The notes: a model not told the origin generated them from the letters alone. A stretch of DNA of 64,000 nucleotides from an uncultured Planctomycetota bacterium (GCA_903901045.1 CAIUPP010000100.1:1-64000); one strand, 5' to 3'; counted from the stretch's first letter, positions 54,267-63,321 are shown. Program-made: numbers and translations.

Positions 54267-54292
54267 AGGCTTCTCCCCAATGTGGGCCGCGC

Positions 54293-55213
54293 TCAACGTC
54301 GTTCGCGATACCATGCCGCCGTCTTCGCCATCCCCTCTTCGAAACTCACCATCGGCTTCCAGCCCAATTCGCGGCGCAGGCGGGAGGCGTCCAGCGCGAT
54401 GTGACGCACCTCCCCCTTGCGGAAATCGGTGTGGACCGCTTCAGCCTTCGCCGCGAGCGCGTCGCGGATGGTTCGGTACACCTCGTCGTCGGTCACCTGC
54501 CGGCCCGTCCCCACATTATAAATCCGGCCGTCCCCGCCGGCCAGCGCCAGGGCGTTGGCTTCCACAATGTCCTGGACGAAGACGTAATCGCGCGTCTTAC
54601 TGCCGTCGCCGAAAATCTGGGGACTGCGCCCGGCCAGCAGCAACTGGCTGAACACGGCCACGACGCCGGCCTCGCCGTGCGGATCCTGGCGCGGGCCGTA
54701 GACGTTCGCATAGCGCAGGATGGTCGTTCGCATGCCATAGAGGCTGCCGAACAGTTCGAGATATTTTTCGGCGGCGTACTTGGATGCGCCGTAGGGGCAG
54801 AGGGGGCGCACCGGGGTCTCTTCGTTGGCGGGGATGCGCTCAGGGTCGCCGTAGCATGCGCCGCCGCTGGAGATGTAGATCAGCTTGCCGCAGTGCGCCT
54901 TCGCGGCGGCCTGGAACAGGCGGATGGATCCCAGCACGTTCATCTCGGCGTCGAAGACGGGGTCCTCAACCGACCGGCGCACGTTCACCTGCGCGGCGTG
55001 GTGGGAGATGACTTCCGGCGCGAATTGGAGCACCGTCTCCTCCAGGCGCGGGTCCATCAGGCTCATTTCGTAGAACCGGCATTTCGGGTTCAGGTTGGCC
55101 CGCTGTCCGGTGGAGAGATTGTCCAGCACCGCCACCTCGTGGCCGAGCGCCACGTAACGGTCCGCGACATGACTTCCGATAAATCCTGCGCCGCCTGTGA
55201 CGAGTATCCTCAC
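54293..55213 (-). CDS. NAD-dependent sugar-nucleotide epimerase (GalE-like)
   Basis: This 306-aa short-chain dehydrogenase/reductase of the extended type has the NAD motif TGGAGFIG at the start, active-site Ser in YISSGGACYG and Tyr141/Lys145 in PYGASKYAAEKY. The start is GTG at 55213 behind GGGAG with eight bases between; a longer frame upstream is not supported. Members convert UDP-glucose to UDP-galactose or act on related sugars for surface polysaccharide. Position next to PilZ fits a link of c-di-GMP with polysaccharide (inference). Confidence 0.9.
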   Translation of the reverse strand: MRILVTGGAGFIGSHVADRYVALGHEVAVLDNLSTGQRANLNPKCRFYEMSLMDPRLEETVLQFAPEVISHHAAQVNVRRSVEDPVFDAEMNVLGSIRLFQAAAKAHCGKLIYISSGGACYGDPERIPANEETPVRPLCPYGASKYAAEKYLELFGSLYGMRTTILRYANVYGPRQDPHGEAGVVAVFSQLLLAGRSPQIFGDGSKTRDYVFVQDIVEANALALAGGDGRIYNVGTGRQVTDDEVYRTIRDALAAKAEAVHTDFRKGEVRHIALDASRLRRELGWKPMVSFEEGMAKTAAWYRERR

Positions 55214-55364
55214 GCTATGCGCTCCCAAACAATTCTGCCGCGCTGGAGGGCGGCGCCCGCTGGTATGATTGACCGTGAGAAGTATATCACGATGCCCACC
55301 GGACGCCAATCCCTGGCGGGGCGACTGTGCCGCATGCGGCGTCTATCGTTGCCCTGGAAATACG

Positions 55365-55392
55365 GAAGGCAGGAGGGGGGCCTCCTGCCTTC
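55365..55392 (-). terminator. Terminator of the secreted-protein gene
   Basis: A perfect 12-bp stem, GAAGGCAGGAGG and its complement around a four-base loop, lies 24 nt after the stop codon at 55417. No long U tract follows on the minus strand. Confidence 0.6.
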
Positions 55393-55416
55393 TGAACGCT
55401 CGGTGCGAATGAAACG

Positions 55417-56127
55417 CTACTTGGCCTTGGGCTTCGCCTTCGGAGCGGTCGTTGTGGTAGCCGGCTGCGCGGGAGCGGGGTTCACCGTCAGGGCGTGGGT
55501 GAACTTGCCCGCCTTGATCTCGCCGGTCGCCTGGGGCGAAGTGAGCGTCAGCTTGATCAGGAGTCCGTCGGTCGCGCCGACGACTCCCGCCTTCCAGGCC
55601 ACGGTGGAGGGGTCGCCGCTGGAGATGAGTTCATCCTGGCCGGAACCTGCCCCCGGGCCGCTGCTCTTCTTTGCGGTGGCGGCTTTGCCGGCGGTCTTTC
55701 CCCCCTCGGGGACGTTCAGCTTGTGCGAGGTGCCGTCGTCGAACGCGAACTTCCTCACCACTTCCGCCGTGCCGCCGGTCACCTTCACGTAGCCATCCCA
55801 GTTGGAGTACTTATCCTTGCCGCCCTTCTGTATCAAATTGTTCAAATCGCCCCAGTCCAGGAAGACGTAGGCGACGTACTTGTCGCCGGCCGGCTTGGAG
55901 GAGGTCGTGAAACCCTTCACCATGTCCTGGTCGCTGTTCTTGAACTCGAAGGTGTCGGCTTGCGTAGCCTTCAACTGCTTCATCAACTTCGCTCTTCCCT
56001 CGGTTGCCGACAACTTGCTGGTTGCGGCCTGCGCCGTCGCGAAGGAGGCGGCCATCAGAATTCCGGCGACTGCGATTCCCTTGAGCGCTCCCGTCACGAA
56101 TCTTGAACCTGTCATCGTTTTCTCCAT
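55417..56127 (-). CDS. Secreted protein of unknown function, ECF-controlled
   Basis: This 236-aa protein has a signal peptide (cleavage near AQAATSK). A mature domain of about 110 residues has Trp/Tyr-rich strands (YVAYVFLDWGDLNNL, YSNWDGYVKV), a Gly/Ser/Lys linker, a second beta segment and an Ala/Pro/Lys-rich end. No family is recognised. The likely start is the ATG at 56127 behind AAGGA; 56115 is possible. A promoter with ECF-type hexamers and a leader hairpin identical in spacing to the gene at 57693 precedes it, so both are probably under the same sigma factor. Confidence 0.8.
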   Translation of the reverse strand: MEKTMTGSRFVTGALKGIAVAGILMAASFATAQAATSKLSATEGRAKLMKQLKATQADTFEFKNSDQDMVKGFTTSSKPAGDKYVAYVFLDWGDLNNLIQKGGKDKYSNWDGYVKVTGGTAEVVRKFAFDDGTSHKLNVPEGGKTAGKAATAKKSSGPGAGSGQDELISSGDPSTVAWKAGVVGATDGLLIKLTLTSPQATGEIKAGKFTHALTVNPAPAQPATTTTAPKAKPKAK

Positions 56128-56149
56128 TCTCTTTTCCTTCGTACTCGTC

Positions 56150-56163
56150 GCGGGACGCCCCGC
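56150..56163 (-). promoter_or_regulatory. Leader hairpin of the secreted-protein mRNA
   Basis: GCGGG and CCCGC form a 5-bp stem with a four-base loop, 16 nt downstream of the GCACTA element. The same hairpin at the same distance is found at 58276-58289. It may stabilise the 5' end of the transcript. Confidence 0.55.
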
Positions 56164-56179
56164 ACACGGCTCAACCTGC

Positions 56180-56207
56180 TAGTGCTTGCGTGTCATGAAA
56201 AGGTTAC
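56180..56207 (-). promoter_or_regulatory. ECF-type promoter GTAACC-N16-GCACTA, copy 1
   Basis: On the minus strand GTAACC (56202-56207) and GCACTA (56180-56185) are separated by 16 bp. An AAC in the -35 element is typical of ECF sigma promoters. The identical pair with the same spacing occurs at 58306-58333. Confidence 0.7.
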
Positions 56208-56235
56208 ATGGCTGACGCGATACCTGCGTCCGATT

Positions 56236-56754
56236 CTAATCCTGCGCCGCATCAGGGGTGGTTGGGGCGGGACGTTCGCGCTCGCGTTCACGGCGCGGCG
56301 GCCTTGCCTGATCCGGTTCCTGAGCGCCGGCAGGGGCCCAGCGTCGCCGCAAGTCCGACGCCGTCTCGTGCCACTTCTTCTGCTGCTTCGGGGTCAGCAC
56401 CGCCGAAATATCCTTCTCCGTCTGGTCGAACTGAGCTTGAGCCTCCGGCAATATTTCCTGCCGCAGGCGGGCCATGGCGTGCGCCTGATCCTGCAGAATC
56501 CGGTGCACTTTGCTCTTCTGATCGGCCGTCAGGTCCAGGCGGCGGGACAGCCAGCGCGTTCCCTGCTCGGCGCGCAATTCCGGACTGCGCACGGCGGCCT
56601 GCGTCTGGCGCAGCACGTGCGACAGCATCAGCCCCGCGCCGCAGACGACGCCGCTCAGGAACACCACGACAAGGAGCGCCCACATCAGCCAGCGCCGGCG
56701 TTTGGGCGCGGGGGCCAGGTGCGTCGCTTCCTGCGTTGTGACGGGCTCGCTCAT
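56236..56754 (-). CDS. CnrX/Spy-like periplasmic metal-sensor protein
   Basis: This 172-aa protein is anchored by one N-terminal helix (about 22-45). The periplasmic part is helical with two LTxxQ-type motifs (LDLTADQKSKVHRIL and VLTPKQQKKWHE), and the tail is Arg/Pro/Glu-rich. These are the features of the Metal_resist/CpxP-Spy group. It is the third gene of the sigma operon, and the ATG at 56754 overlaps the stop of the preceding gene as ATGA. By analogy to CnrYXH it would sense a metal and control release of the sigma factor (inference). Confidence 0.78.
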   Translation of the reverse strand: MSEPVTTQEATHLAPAPKRRRWLMWALLVVVFLSGVVCGAGLMLSHVLRQTQAAVRSPELRAEQGTRWLSRRLDLTADQKSKVHRILQDQAHAMARLRQEILPEAQAQFDQTEKDISAVLTPKQQKKWHETASDLRRRWAPAGAQEPDQARPPRRERERERPAPTTPDAAQD

Positions 56755-57017
56755 AGGACCCCCCATCCCGAAAGCTCATGCAGCCATCCCTGCCATGGCT
56801 CGGCCAGTTCTATCCAGGCGACATACCCCACCCATGCGCAGATCAGCGCCGCGGCGGCCGTGGCGGCGGCGAATCCGACAAACCACCCGTTCGCCGGCGC
56901 CGGAGCCTGCTGCGCCCCCTGGAGCCGGCGCAGGACGCACGCGGAGACATCAGGCGTCGGCGCCGCTTCCCAGCGCGCTCTCTCGGCCCATCGGTCGAAT
57001 TGTCTCATCATATCCAT
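56751..57017 (-). CDS. Small membrane protein, probable anti-sigma factor
   Basis: This 88-aa protein has a cytosolic N-terminal half of about 45 residues (MRQFDRWAERARWE, VSACVLRRLQG) and one membrane helix (about 46-68). No zinc-binding anti-sigma motif is visible. The call rests on position: one base after the sigma gene stop and overlapping the sensor gene. This matches the CnrY place in CnrYXH-type systems. It could start at internal ATGs at 57011 or 57008. Confidence 0.6.
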   Translation of the reverse strand: MDMMRQFDRWAERARWEAAPTPDVSACVLRRLQGAQQAPAPANGWFVGFAAATAAAALICAWVGYVAWIELAEPWQGWLHELSGWGVL

Positions 57018-57018
57018 C

Positions 57019-57609
57019 TTATTCCGCGCCTCGACTTCCGAATTCCGCGATCTGTTCCAGCGCCTTCTTCAGGCGCGCTCGCGCCCGCCAGGCCTGGACT
57101 TTCACCATCGTCGCGCTCCATCCCGTGCTGCCGGCGACCTCCGCCACGCTCTGGCCCTCCAGGTGCATTAGCGTCAGCACCAGCCGGTCGCGGGGGGCCA
57201 GCGTTGCCAGCGCCCGGTGCACCAACTCGCCCGCCTCCCCCGCGCTGTAGCCGGTCGGCTCCTCCGCCATGCGCGCGGCGAAGCTCTCATCCAGCGGCTT
57301 GATTTCCTGCCGTTTGCGGCCGGCGCGCCAGAAGGCCAGCCCGGTGCGCATGGCGATCTTTCGCAGCCAGTGCTCGAACGGACCCGTCCCGCGGTAGCCG
57401 CGCAGGCTCAGATACGAGGCGACGAAAACCTCCTCCACCAGTTCCGCATGCGCCGAGGCGTCGCGCGTGAAGCGCCACATCTGCCGGGCGACGGCCCCCT
57501 GGTGCCGGTGCACCAGCCGGGCGTAGGCGACGCCGTCCCCGTCCTGCGCGAGGCGCACGTCCTGCCGGTCTTCCACGGCCGGAGAAGTTTCTTGAGTTGC
57601 GTGGTTCAT
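57019..57609 (-). CDS. ECF-type RNA polymerase sigma factor
   Basis: This 196-aa protein has region 2 (AYARLVHRHQGAVARQMWRFT, ELVEEVFVASYLSLRGYRG) and region 4 (LAPRDRLVLTLMHLEGQSVAEVAGSTGWSATMVKVQAWRARARLKKAL). No region 1 or 3 is present, as usual for the group. I start at 57609; an upstream in-frame extension is not supported. It leads the operon with the small membrane protein and the sensor. The GTAACC-N16-GCACTA promoters nearby are its best candidate targets. Confidence 0.93.
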   Translation of the reverse strand: MNHATQETSPAVEDRQDVRLAQDGDGVAYARLVHRHQGAVARQMWRFTRDASAHAELVEEVFVASYLSLRGYRGTGPFEHWLRKIAMRTGLAFWRAGRKRQEIKPLDESFAARMAEEPTGYSAGEAGELVHRALATLAPRDRLVLTLMHLEGQSVAEVAGSTGWSATMVKVQAWRARARLKKALEQIAEFGSRGAE

Positions 57610-57692
57610 GGCCCCACAGTATAGACGCGCCGCCCCGCTGATGAAAGGCGTCACCAGCGGGGCAGGGGCGTCACAACTCAAGAATGCCGAGA

Positions 57693-58235
57693 TCACTTGC
57701 CGCCCATCTCACCCACGGCTTCGTCCTTGTTCTGCTGCATCGCGTCGAGCGCTTCGTCGATCTGCGTGCGCTGCTCGGGGGTCAGGATCGCCATCACTTC
57801 CTGGCGGACCTTGGCGCGCAGCACGGAGGCGTTGCCGATGGCGGTGCCCATCGCGGCGGAGGCTGTCTTGATCGCCGTCTCATCCACCTTGTCGGCGCGC
57901 ACGGCGGCCAACAGCGCCTTGTGCGTGTCGTTGAGGCTCGTCAGCGCGGACGCGATCTCATCCTTGTGCGTCTGAAGCACCGCGTGAATCTTCTGCGTCT
58001 GGTCATCGGTCAGCTTGAGCTTTTCCTTCAACTGGCGGCGGATCGCTAGGTTGTCGAAGAAACAGTGGAACAGCGGGCCTTCCCCCGCAGCCAGCTTCTG
58101 GCCGACCTTGGGCGTCGCGGCATCGGCCTTGGCCGGCTTATTCGCCTTCTGCGCGAACGCCTCGCCGGCCAGGAGTACGCCGCCGACCAGAACGGCCGTC
58201 ATTGCCAAACCTGCGATAAACCTTGACTTGCTCAT
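57693..58235 (-). CDS. Spy/CpxP-like secreted protein, ECF-controlled
   Basis: This 180-aa protein has a signal peptide ending near GEAFAQKAN. The mature part is all-helical, with LKLTDDQTQKIHAVLQTH and MAILTPEQRTQIDEAL, the paired LTxxQ motifs of Spy/CpxP/ZraP proteins. The short FHCFFDNL segment before the first helix could contact metal. The ATG at 58235 follows GGAGAG. It lies upstream of the sigma gene and has its own ECF-type promoter with leader hairpin, so it may be an effector of the envelope or metal response. Confidence 0.85.
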   Translation of the reverse strand: MSKSRFIAGLAMTAVLVGGVLLAGEAFAQKANKPAKADAATPKVGQKLAAGEGPLFHCFFDNLAIRRQLKEKLKLTDDQTQKIHAVLQTHKDEIASALTSLNDTHKALLAAVRADKVDETAIKTASAAMGTAIGNASVLRAKVRQEVMAILTPEQRTQIDEALDAMQQNKDEAVGEMGGK

Positions 58236-58275
58236 TGCTCTCTCCAAATATGGTCCCTTCATACGACTTCTCAGC

Positions 58276-58289
58276 GCGGGACACCCCGC
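58276..58289 (-). promoter_or_regulatory. Leader hairpin of the Spy-like mRNA
   Basis: This is the same GCGGG/CCCGC stem as at 56150-56163, again 16 nt after the GCACTA element. Only loop bases differ. Confidence 0.55.
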
Positions 58290-58305
58290 GGACTGTTCAA
58301 AATGG

Positions 58306-58333
58306 TAGTGCGCGGCGGGGAGGGGCAGGTTAC
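58306..58333 (-). promoter_or_regulatory. ECF-type promoter GTAACC-N16-GCACTA, copy 2
   Basis: On the minus strand GTAACC (58328-58333) and GCACTA (58306-58311) are again 16 bp apart. The spacer sequence differs from copy 1, so the two hexamers are conserved above background. Confidence 0.7.
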
Positions 58334-58403
58334 AGGGGGATAATTGATAATTGAGGATCGATGAGTGATGGTTGATGATTGAGGCGTCGGGACCGCGCCT
58401 CCC

Positions 58404-59855
58404 TCAGCGCGCGTCCATTTCCTTCAGGAACCGGTTGATCTCGAATTCCAGCCAGTCTTTCTCGGCCTGATCCAGCTCCGTACCGAAGCTCACCTTGGTT
58501 CCCATGAAGGAGAGCTTGTACACCGGGCTTTCGTTCTGCTTGTACGAGACGACCTGCGTCACGAATTGCCCCGCCGTGCGGTCGGCGGAGGCGTCCTTGT
58601 TGCGGTTCATGAAGGTGGTGCGCAGCACCACGCGGTCGCGCTCAATGGAGAGGTACTTCTTCGAGCGCGCTCCCCTGAGGGCGAAATAGAACATCACCAC
58701 GCCGATGCCGACGAACAGGATGCCCATGGGGATCACCGGCCAAGCACCCCGGTCAAGGGAACCTTTGCGGATCATCTGGAACGCGAAGATACCGAAGACG
58801 GTGAAGCTGATCGCCGACCAGAGGAGGCTGAAGAAGAGCATGGCGCCCGGCGTGCCCTTGAATCCATGAGGGGGGCAGAAGACCGCCATGAGCTCCGGGT
58901 GAGGACGCTCGATGACAATCCGGGTCTTCTCCGGAGGCGGCACCACGCGCGTCGCCTCCGCTTCGGCCGCCTCCAGTTCCGGCGGAACGACTTCCTGCGC
59001 GCGCTCGAAGAGCAGCGGGGCGCTCTTGCCGCAGCGCGGGCAGTCCAGGCGCATCTCGCGAGTGGAGATCGCCGCGGGCCCCAGATCCGCCGTGCAGAAG
59101 GGGCACGCCGCCCGGCGCGGCACTTCGCGGCGCGGGATGATCAGCGCACCGGGCTGATTGTTCGACCGGTCCAGGAAGTCGTTGATGACGCCGGCCACCG
59201 TGCTTCGCCGCTCCGGCGCGACCATCGCTCCAAATCCCAGCGAGCCGCCGTTGCGCGAGCGCAGTTCCATCGGCGGACGGAGCGCCGGCTTCTGCCCCAT
59301 GCGGGCGTTGCTCGCGTTGGTGATGACCGGGAACTCATGCCAATGGCAGATCGTTGTTTCATCCAGCATGGCCCCGCGGGTGTACCCGAACGGCCCGACC
59401 GACCAGCGCCGCTCCGCCTTCGCCGGCTCGATGATCACCTTGACGCGCCCGAACAGGATGAACAGCGCGAGCGATAGTTCCAATATCCCCACGACCCAGA
59501 AGGGGAGGCTGAACAGCAGACTGAAGAGCCGGAAGAAGCCGTGTTCTCCGCTTCTGCCGAAATCGAAGTAGATCAGGAAGCCCCACCAGACGGCGGCAAA
59601 GATGAGCAGAAAGATGCCGATAGGGGCGGTCTGCTTCGAGCGAACCGAGTACTTCAGCGTCAGGCGGCTTTCCTCCACGCTCAGCGAATAGCCTTGGGGC
59701 GGGGAATCGGAGGGCAACTGGGGGCCGGCGGCGCGTTCAGGCGCGGGCAAGCAGCGCCAGAGCGTTCCGCAACTCTGGCAGCAGGCCACGCCGGAGTCGG
59801 GGTTGATCCGCTCCTCGGAGATCGGATTGTCGCAGGCGCGGCAGGTGAGTGGCAT
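58404..59855 (-). CDS. Zinc-ribbon membrane protein of unknown function
   Basis: This 483-aa protein starts with a zinc ribbon (CRACDNPI ... CCQSCGTLWRC). Two membrane helices follow (about 78-100 and 113-137), then a cytosolic domain with PH-like strands and a second ribbon (CPFCTADL ... CPRCGK, about 255-285). Two more helices (about 337-360 and 373-395) and a C-terminal beta domain complete it. The two halves look like a duplication of ribbon, helix pair and beta domain. No catalytic motif is seen. It is a single gene 82 nt before a REP-like hairpin. Confidence 0.8.
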   Translation of the reverse strand: MPLTCRACDNPISEERINPDSGVACCQSCGTLWRCLPAPERAAGPQLPSDSPPQGYSLSVEESRLTLKYSVRSKQTAPIGIFLLIFAAVWWGFLIYFDFGRSGEHGFFRLFSLLFSLPFWVVGILELSLALFILFGRVKVIIEPAKAERRWSVGPFGYTRGAMLDETTICHWHEFPVITNASNARMGQKPALRPPMELRSRNGGSLGFGAMVAPERRSTVAGVINDFLDRSNNQPGALIIPRREVPRRAACPFCTADLGPAAISTREMRLDCPRCGKSAPLLFERAQEVVPPELEAAEAEATRVVPPPEKTRIVIERPHPELMAVFCPPHGFKGTPGAMLFFSLLWSAISFTVFGIFAFQMIRKGSLDRGAWPVIPMGILFVGIGVVMFYFALRGARSKKYLSIERDRVVLRTTFMNRNKDASADRTAGQFVTQVVSYKQNESPVYKLSFMGTKVSFGTELDQAEKDWLEFEINRFLKEMDAR

Positions 59856-59937
59856 TAGTCGGCCAATGTCTTCTGAATTCCCGCGCTATGTCAACGTGGG
59901 CGCGGGCTTTGGCCCATGCTGGGGGAGGTGGAGTGAA

Positions 59938-59996
59938 GTGGGGACACAAAACTTTCCTTCGGAAAGTATTGTGTCCCCACTTTCCTGTGTCCCCAC
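59938..59996. repeat. REP-like hairpin, GTGGGGACAC family, copy 3
   Basis: The 43-bp hairpin at 59938-59980 matches copies 1 and 2 apart from a TTC loop. It is followed by a second partial right arm (GTGTCCCCACTTTCC at 59987). The unit ends five bases before the clpX stop codon on the opposite side, where it can act as a clpX terminator. Confidence 0.85.
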
Positions 59997-60000
59997 TTTC

Positions 60001-61296
60001 CTACGCTGCGCTTTCGCCGGCGCGCGGCTTGCGCACTTTGTTGCGCAGCGGGAGGAAGTTCGTGAGCAGGTCCTTCTCGCCGCGGACGACTTCGGGGGTG
60101 ACCACGAACTTCCCGGTCTTGCTCAGCGAGGGCAACTGGAACATGGATTCCAGCATCAGTGATTCGAAGATGGCGCGCAGGGCGCGCGCGCCGGTGTCCC
60201 GCTTCAACGCTTTCTCGGCGATCAGCGTCAGCGCCTCGGGGGTGAACTCCAGTTCGCAATCCTCCAGCCGGAAGTACTCCTGGTACTGCTGGATCAGGGC
60301 GTTGCGCGGCTCGGTGATAATGCGCACCAGGTCGCTGGCCGTCAGCGGCATGAGCGGGGCGATGATCGGCAGGCGCCCGACGAACTCCGGGATCATCCCG
60401 AACTCGATCAGGTCATCCTCGCTCACCTGAGCCAGGAGGTCGGCGAGTTGCTGCTGGTCATCCTTGCCGATGGCGTGCGGGTCGAAGCCCACGGCTTTGC
60501 GCCCGGTGCGATTGGCGACGATCTGATCGATGCCCGTGAAGGTCCCGCCGCAGATGAAGAGGATGTGCGTGGTGTTCACCTGGATGTAGGACTGCTCGGG
60601 GTGCTTGCGTCCGCCCTTGGGAGGGACATTCGCGACGGTTCCCTCCAGCATCTTCAGCAGCGCCTGTTGCACGCCCTCGCCGGAGACGTCGCGCGTGATC
60701 GAGACGTTCATCATCGTCTTGCCGATCTTGTCGATCTCGTCAATGTAGATGATCCCCTGCTCGGCGCGCGGGACGCTCATGTCGGCGTTCTGCAGGAGCT
60801 TGAGGATCACATTCTCCACATCCTCGCCCACGTAGCCGGCCTCGGTGAGGGTGGTGGCGTCGGCGATGGCGAAGGGGACGTGCAGCACTTTGGCCAGGAT
60901 GCGCGCCAGGAGCGTCTTGCCGCAGCCGGTGGGGCCCATCAGGAGGATGTTGGACTTCTCCAACTCCACCCCGCCCTTTTCGATGTCGCGCTGGATGCGC
61001 TTGTAGTGGTTGTGGACCGCGACGGCCAGGACGCGCTTGGCTTTTTCCTGCCCGATGACGTACTCGTCAAGCTGGCGCTTGATCTCGACCGGCGGGGGAA
61101 CTTCGCGCACGATGGGCGCGCCATCCGTGCGGCGGCGCGACTCGGCGGTGAGCACTTCCTGGCAGCGGTCGACGCAGTCGTTGCAGATGAACAGCCCGTC
61201 CGGTCCGCGGACGAGCCCCATCACCATGGCCGGTCCGCGGCCGCAGAAGGAACAGACGTCCGTGCCGGACTTGCGGCTCTTACCTTTGTCGGTCAT
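60001..61296 (-). CDS. clpX: ATP-dependent Clp protease ATPase subunit ClpX
   Basis: This 431-aa AAA+ unfoldase feeds tagged proteins to ClpP. The N-terminal C4 zinc finger (CSFCGRG ... ICNDCVDRC), Walker A ([12 protein letters not shown]), Walker B ([12 protein letters not shown]) and sensor region are intact. The IGF-type loop that docks on ClpP is replaced here by a short VGFDPHAIG-containing segment (near 265); otherwise the length is standard. The ATG at 61296 is chosen over a GTG at 61311. It lies 79 nt after clpP in the tig-clpP-clpX order. Confidence 0.97.
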   Translation of the reverse strand: MTDKGKSRKSGTDVCSFCGRGPAMVMGLVRGPDGLFICNDCVDRCQEVLTAESRRRTDGAPIVREVPPPVEIKRQLDEYVIGQEKAKRVLAVAVHNHYKRIQRDIEKGGVELEKSNILLMGPTGCGKTLLARILAKVLHVPFAIADATTLTEAGYVGEDVENVILKLLQNADMSVPRAEQGIIYIDEIDKIGKTMMNVSITRDVSGEGVQQALLKMLEGTVANVPPKGGRKHPEQSYIQVNTTHILFICGGTFTGIDQIVANRTGRKAVGFDPHAIGKDDQQQLADLLAQVSEDDLIEFGMIPEFVGRLPIIAPLMPLTASDLVRIITEPRNALIQQYQEYFRLEDCELEFTPEALTLIAEKALKRDTGARALRAIFESLMLESMFQLPSLSKTGKFVVTPEVVRGEKDLLTNFLPLRNKVRKPRAGESAA

Positions 61297-61375
61297 TGTT
61301 TGTTTCACCACAAAGTCGAGGAACAGCCGGGAGAAACCGTCGCTTCAGAAGGTAAGGGCCGCGCCGCGTCCCGAC

Positions 61376-62026
61376 TTACGGCAACTGGCGCACCTTCAGG
61401 GAGGTCAGCACTTCGTCCACGAGTCCGTACTGGCGCGCTTCTTCGGCTCCCATGAAGAAGTCCCGGTCGCTGTCCGCCTCGACGCGCTCGATGGGCTGCC
61501 CGGTATGCTTGGCAAGCACCTCGTTGAGCTCGTGCTTCAGGCGAACAATCTCTTCGGCCTGGATGCTGATGTCGGCGGCGGTGCCGCGGGTGCCGCCTGA
61601 GGGCTGGTGCAGGAGCACGCGGCAGTGGGGGAGGGCGTAGCGCTTCCCCTTGGTCCCGGCGGCCAGCAGAATCGCCGCCATGCTGGCGGCCTGCCCGATG
61701 GCGTAGGTGGCCACGTCGCACTGGACGAACTGCATCGTGTCATAGATGGCCAGACCGGCGGTCACCGAGCCGCCGCCGCTGTTGAGGTAGAAGCTGATCT
61801 CGGCGTTCTTGTTCTCGTTCTGAAGGAACAGCATCTGGGCGATGATCAGGTTCGCGTCGATATCGTCGATCACCGACCCGATGAAGATAATGCGGTCCTT
61901 CAGCAGCCGGCTGAAAATGTCGTACATGCGCTCGCCGCGTCCGGTGCGCTCCACCACGGTCGGCACCAGGCCGCCCAGGGCGGTCTCGCGCTCGGCGCGT
62001 TCGTTGAGGATCCGTTCGATGTTCAT
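61376..62026 (-). CDS. clpP: ATP-dependent Clp protease proteolytic subunit ClpP
   Basis: This 216-aa serine protease has its catalytic triad in [13 protein letters not shown] (Ser), [13 protein letters not shown] (His) and DRDFFM (Asp). It is slightly longer than the Escherichia enzyme. The start at 62026 shares one base with the tig stop (TAATG) behind AGGAG, so clpP is translationally coupled to tig. A long open frame continuing upstream in this phase lies inside tig and is not part of the protein. Confidence 0.97.
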   Translation of the reverse strand: MNIERILNERAERETALGGLVPTVVERTGRGERMYDIFSRLLKDRIIFIGSVIDDIDANLIIAQMLFLQNENKNAEISFYLNSGGGSVTAGLAIYDTMQFVQCDVATYAIGQAASMAAILLAAGTKGKRYALPHCRVLLHQPSGGTRGTAADISIQAEEIVRLKHELNEVLAKHTGQPIERVEADSDRDFFMGAEEARQYGLVDEVLTSLKVRQLP

Positions 62027-63321
62027 TACTTCTCCTGCTTCACATTCACATTTTTCAGAAGGAACTCGGTGACCTTGTCCTCGCGCATCCCGGCGCGCAA
62101 CTCGGAAAGCGAATTCTCTTCTTCCATCTGTGCGCGCATCTTCTCCACGCTGACGCGGTGCTGCGCGGCCAGGGCCGCGATGCGGGCGTCCACCTCGGTC
62201 TCGGTCACGAAGATCTTCTCCTTCTCCCCGATCTTCTTGAGGATGAAGTAGGTCTTCAGGTTCCGGCCGGCCGCCTCTTCCGAGGCGTTGCGAAGCTCTT
62301 CGAGGTGCTTCTCGATCTCTTCCTCGGGGATGCCGCGCTGGCGCAGCCGGTACTGCTGGCGCATCATGATGTTGCGCGCCTGGGCCTTCAGCACTCCCTG
62401 CGGCAGTTCGAAGGGCATCAACTCCACCAGCTTGTCGAACAACTGCTGCTCGACTTCCAGCTGCACCTCGCGCTCCTTGTTGGCCGCCATGCTCTGTTCG
62501 ACCGCCTTGTTCAGCGCCTCGACCGAGTCGAAGTCCAGCGACTTGGCGAACTCCTCGTTCACCGCGGGCGGGACGGGGCGGCGGATCTCCTTGACCTTGA
62601 CCGTCACGGTCGCATCCTTGCCGCGCCACTTCTCGATGGGGTAGTTATCCAGCACCTTCCCCTTGAGCTCGCGCGCGTCGCCGAATTTGGCGCCCTTGAG
62701 CGCCTCGGCGAGGTCCTGCTCGAACTCGAGGCCGCCGGAGCGCTTGCCGAACACGAACAACTCCGCGTCCTTCTGATCGGCCACGGTCTCGCTCTCGGCT
62801 TTCACTTCCCAATCGCAAACGATCAGGTCGCCCGCGTCGATGGCGGTCTTTTGGTCCATCAACTCCAGCTTCGCGCGCTGGCGGGAAAGATTCTCAAGCC
62901 CCTTGGCCAGCTCGTCGGCGGTCACGGCGGCGGATTTCTTCGTCAGCGAGATTCCCTTGGTGTCGACCAGATCGAACTCCGGCTCGACCTCCAGGGTCAC
63001 CTCGAATTCGCAGTCCTTGTTCTCTTCGAACGCGACATTGTCGAAGGAGGGCTCCCCGATCGGCTTGAGCCCCTTCTCCTCGATCGCCTTCTCGGAGGCG
63101 TCGGCCAGAAGATTCTGCTTCACCTCTTCGAGGACTTCCTCGCCGAAGCGGCGCACCAGGAGCTTGCGCGGAACGTGCCCCTTGCGGAAGCCGGAGATGA
63201 CGGCGGAAGCGCCGAGCTTGGCGTACCCTTCCTCCACCTTGGCCTGCACGTCCGCCTGCGGGATGATGATCTTAAGGTGTTTCTTGCACGGTCCCACATC
63301 TTCAACGGTGACGTTGACCAA
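62026..63321 (-). CDS. tig: Trigger factor
   Basis: This 431-aa ribosome-bound chaperone has the ribosome-binding tail in the N-domain ([16 protein letters not shown], near 44-60). The peptidyl-prolyl isomerase-like domain is at about 160-240, where the typical GEF loop is rearranged. A long helical C-domain follows. It heads the tig-clpP-clpX unit, 44 nt after the tRNA-Gly gene. It is probably transcribed with the tRNA from one promoter. Confidence 0.96.
   Translation of the reverse strand: MVNVTVEDVGPCKKHLKIIIPQADVQAKVEEGYAKLGASAVISGFRKGHVPRKLLVRRFGEEVLEEVKQNLLADASEKAIEEKGLKPIGEPSFDNVAFEENKDCEFEVTLEVEPEFDLVDTKGISLTKKSAAVTADELAKGLENLSRQRAKLELMDQKTAIDAGDLIVCDWEVKAESETVADQKDAELFVFGKRSGGLEFEQDLAEALKGAKFGDARELKGKVLDNYPIEKWRGKDATVTVKVKEIRRPVPPAVNEEFAKSLDFDSVEALNKAVEQSMAANKEREVQLEVEQQLFDKLVELMPFELPQGVLKAQARNIMMRQQYRLRQRGIPEEEIEKHLEELRNASEEAAGRNLKTYFILKKIGEKEKIFVTETEVDARIAALAAQHRVSVEKMRAQMEEENSLSELRAGMREDKVTEFLLKNVNVKQEK

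Noticed and set aside
58339-58383. AT-rich stretch with repeated ATTGA/GATGA units
   Set aside because: It is short, irregular and without dyad symmetry; it looks like simple-sequence drift in a gap.
61376-62629. A 417-codon protein made of ClpP plus a long N-terminal extension
   Set aside because: The extension lies inside tig in another frame, and the ClpP start with AGGAG at 62026 gives the normal family length.
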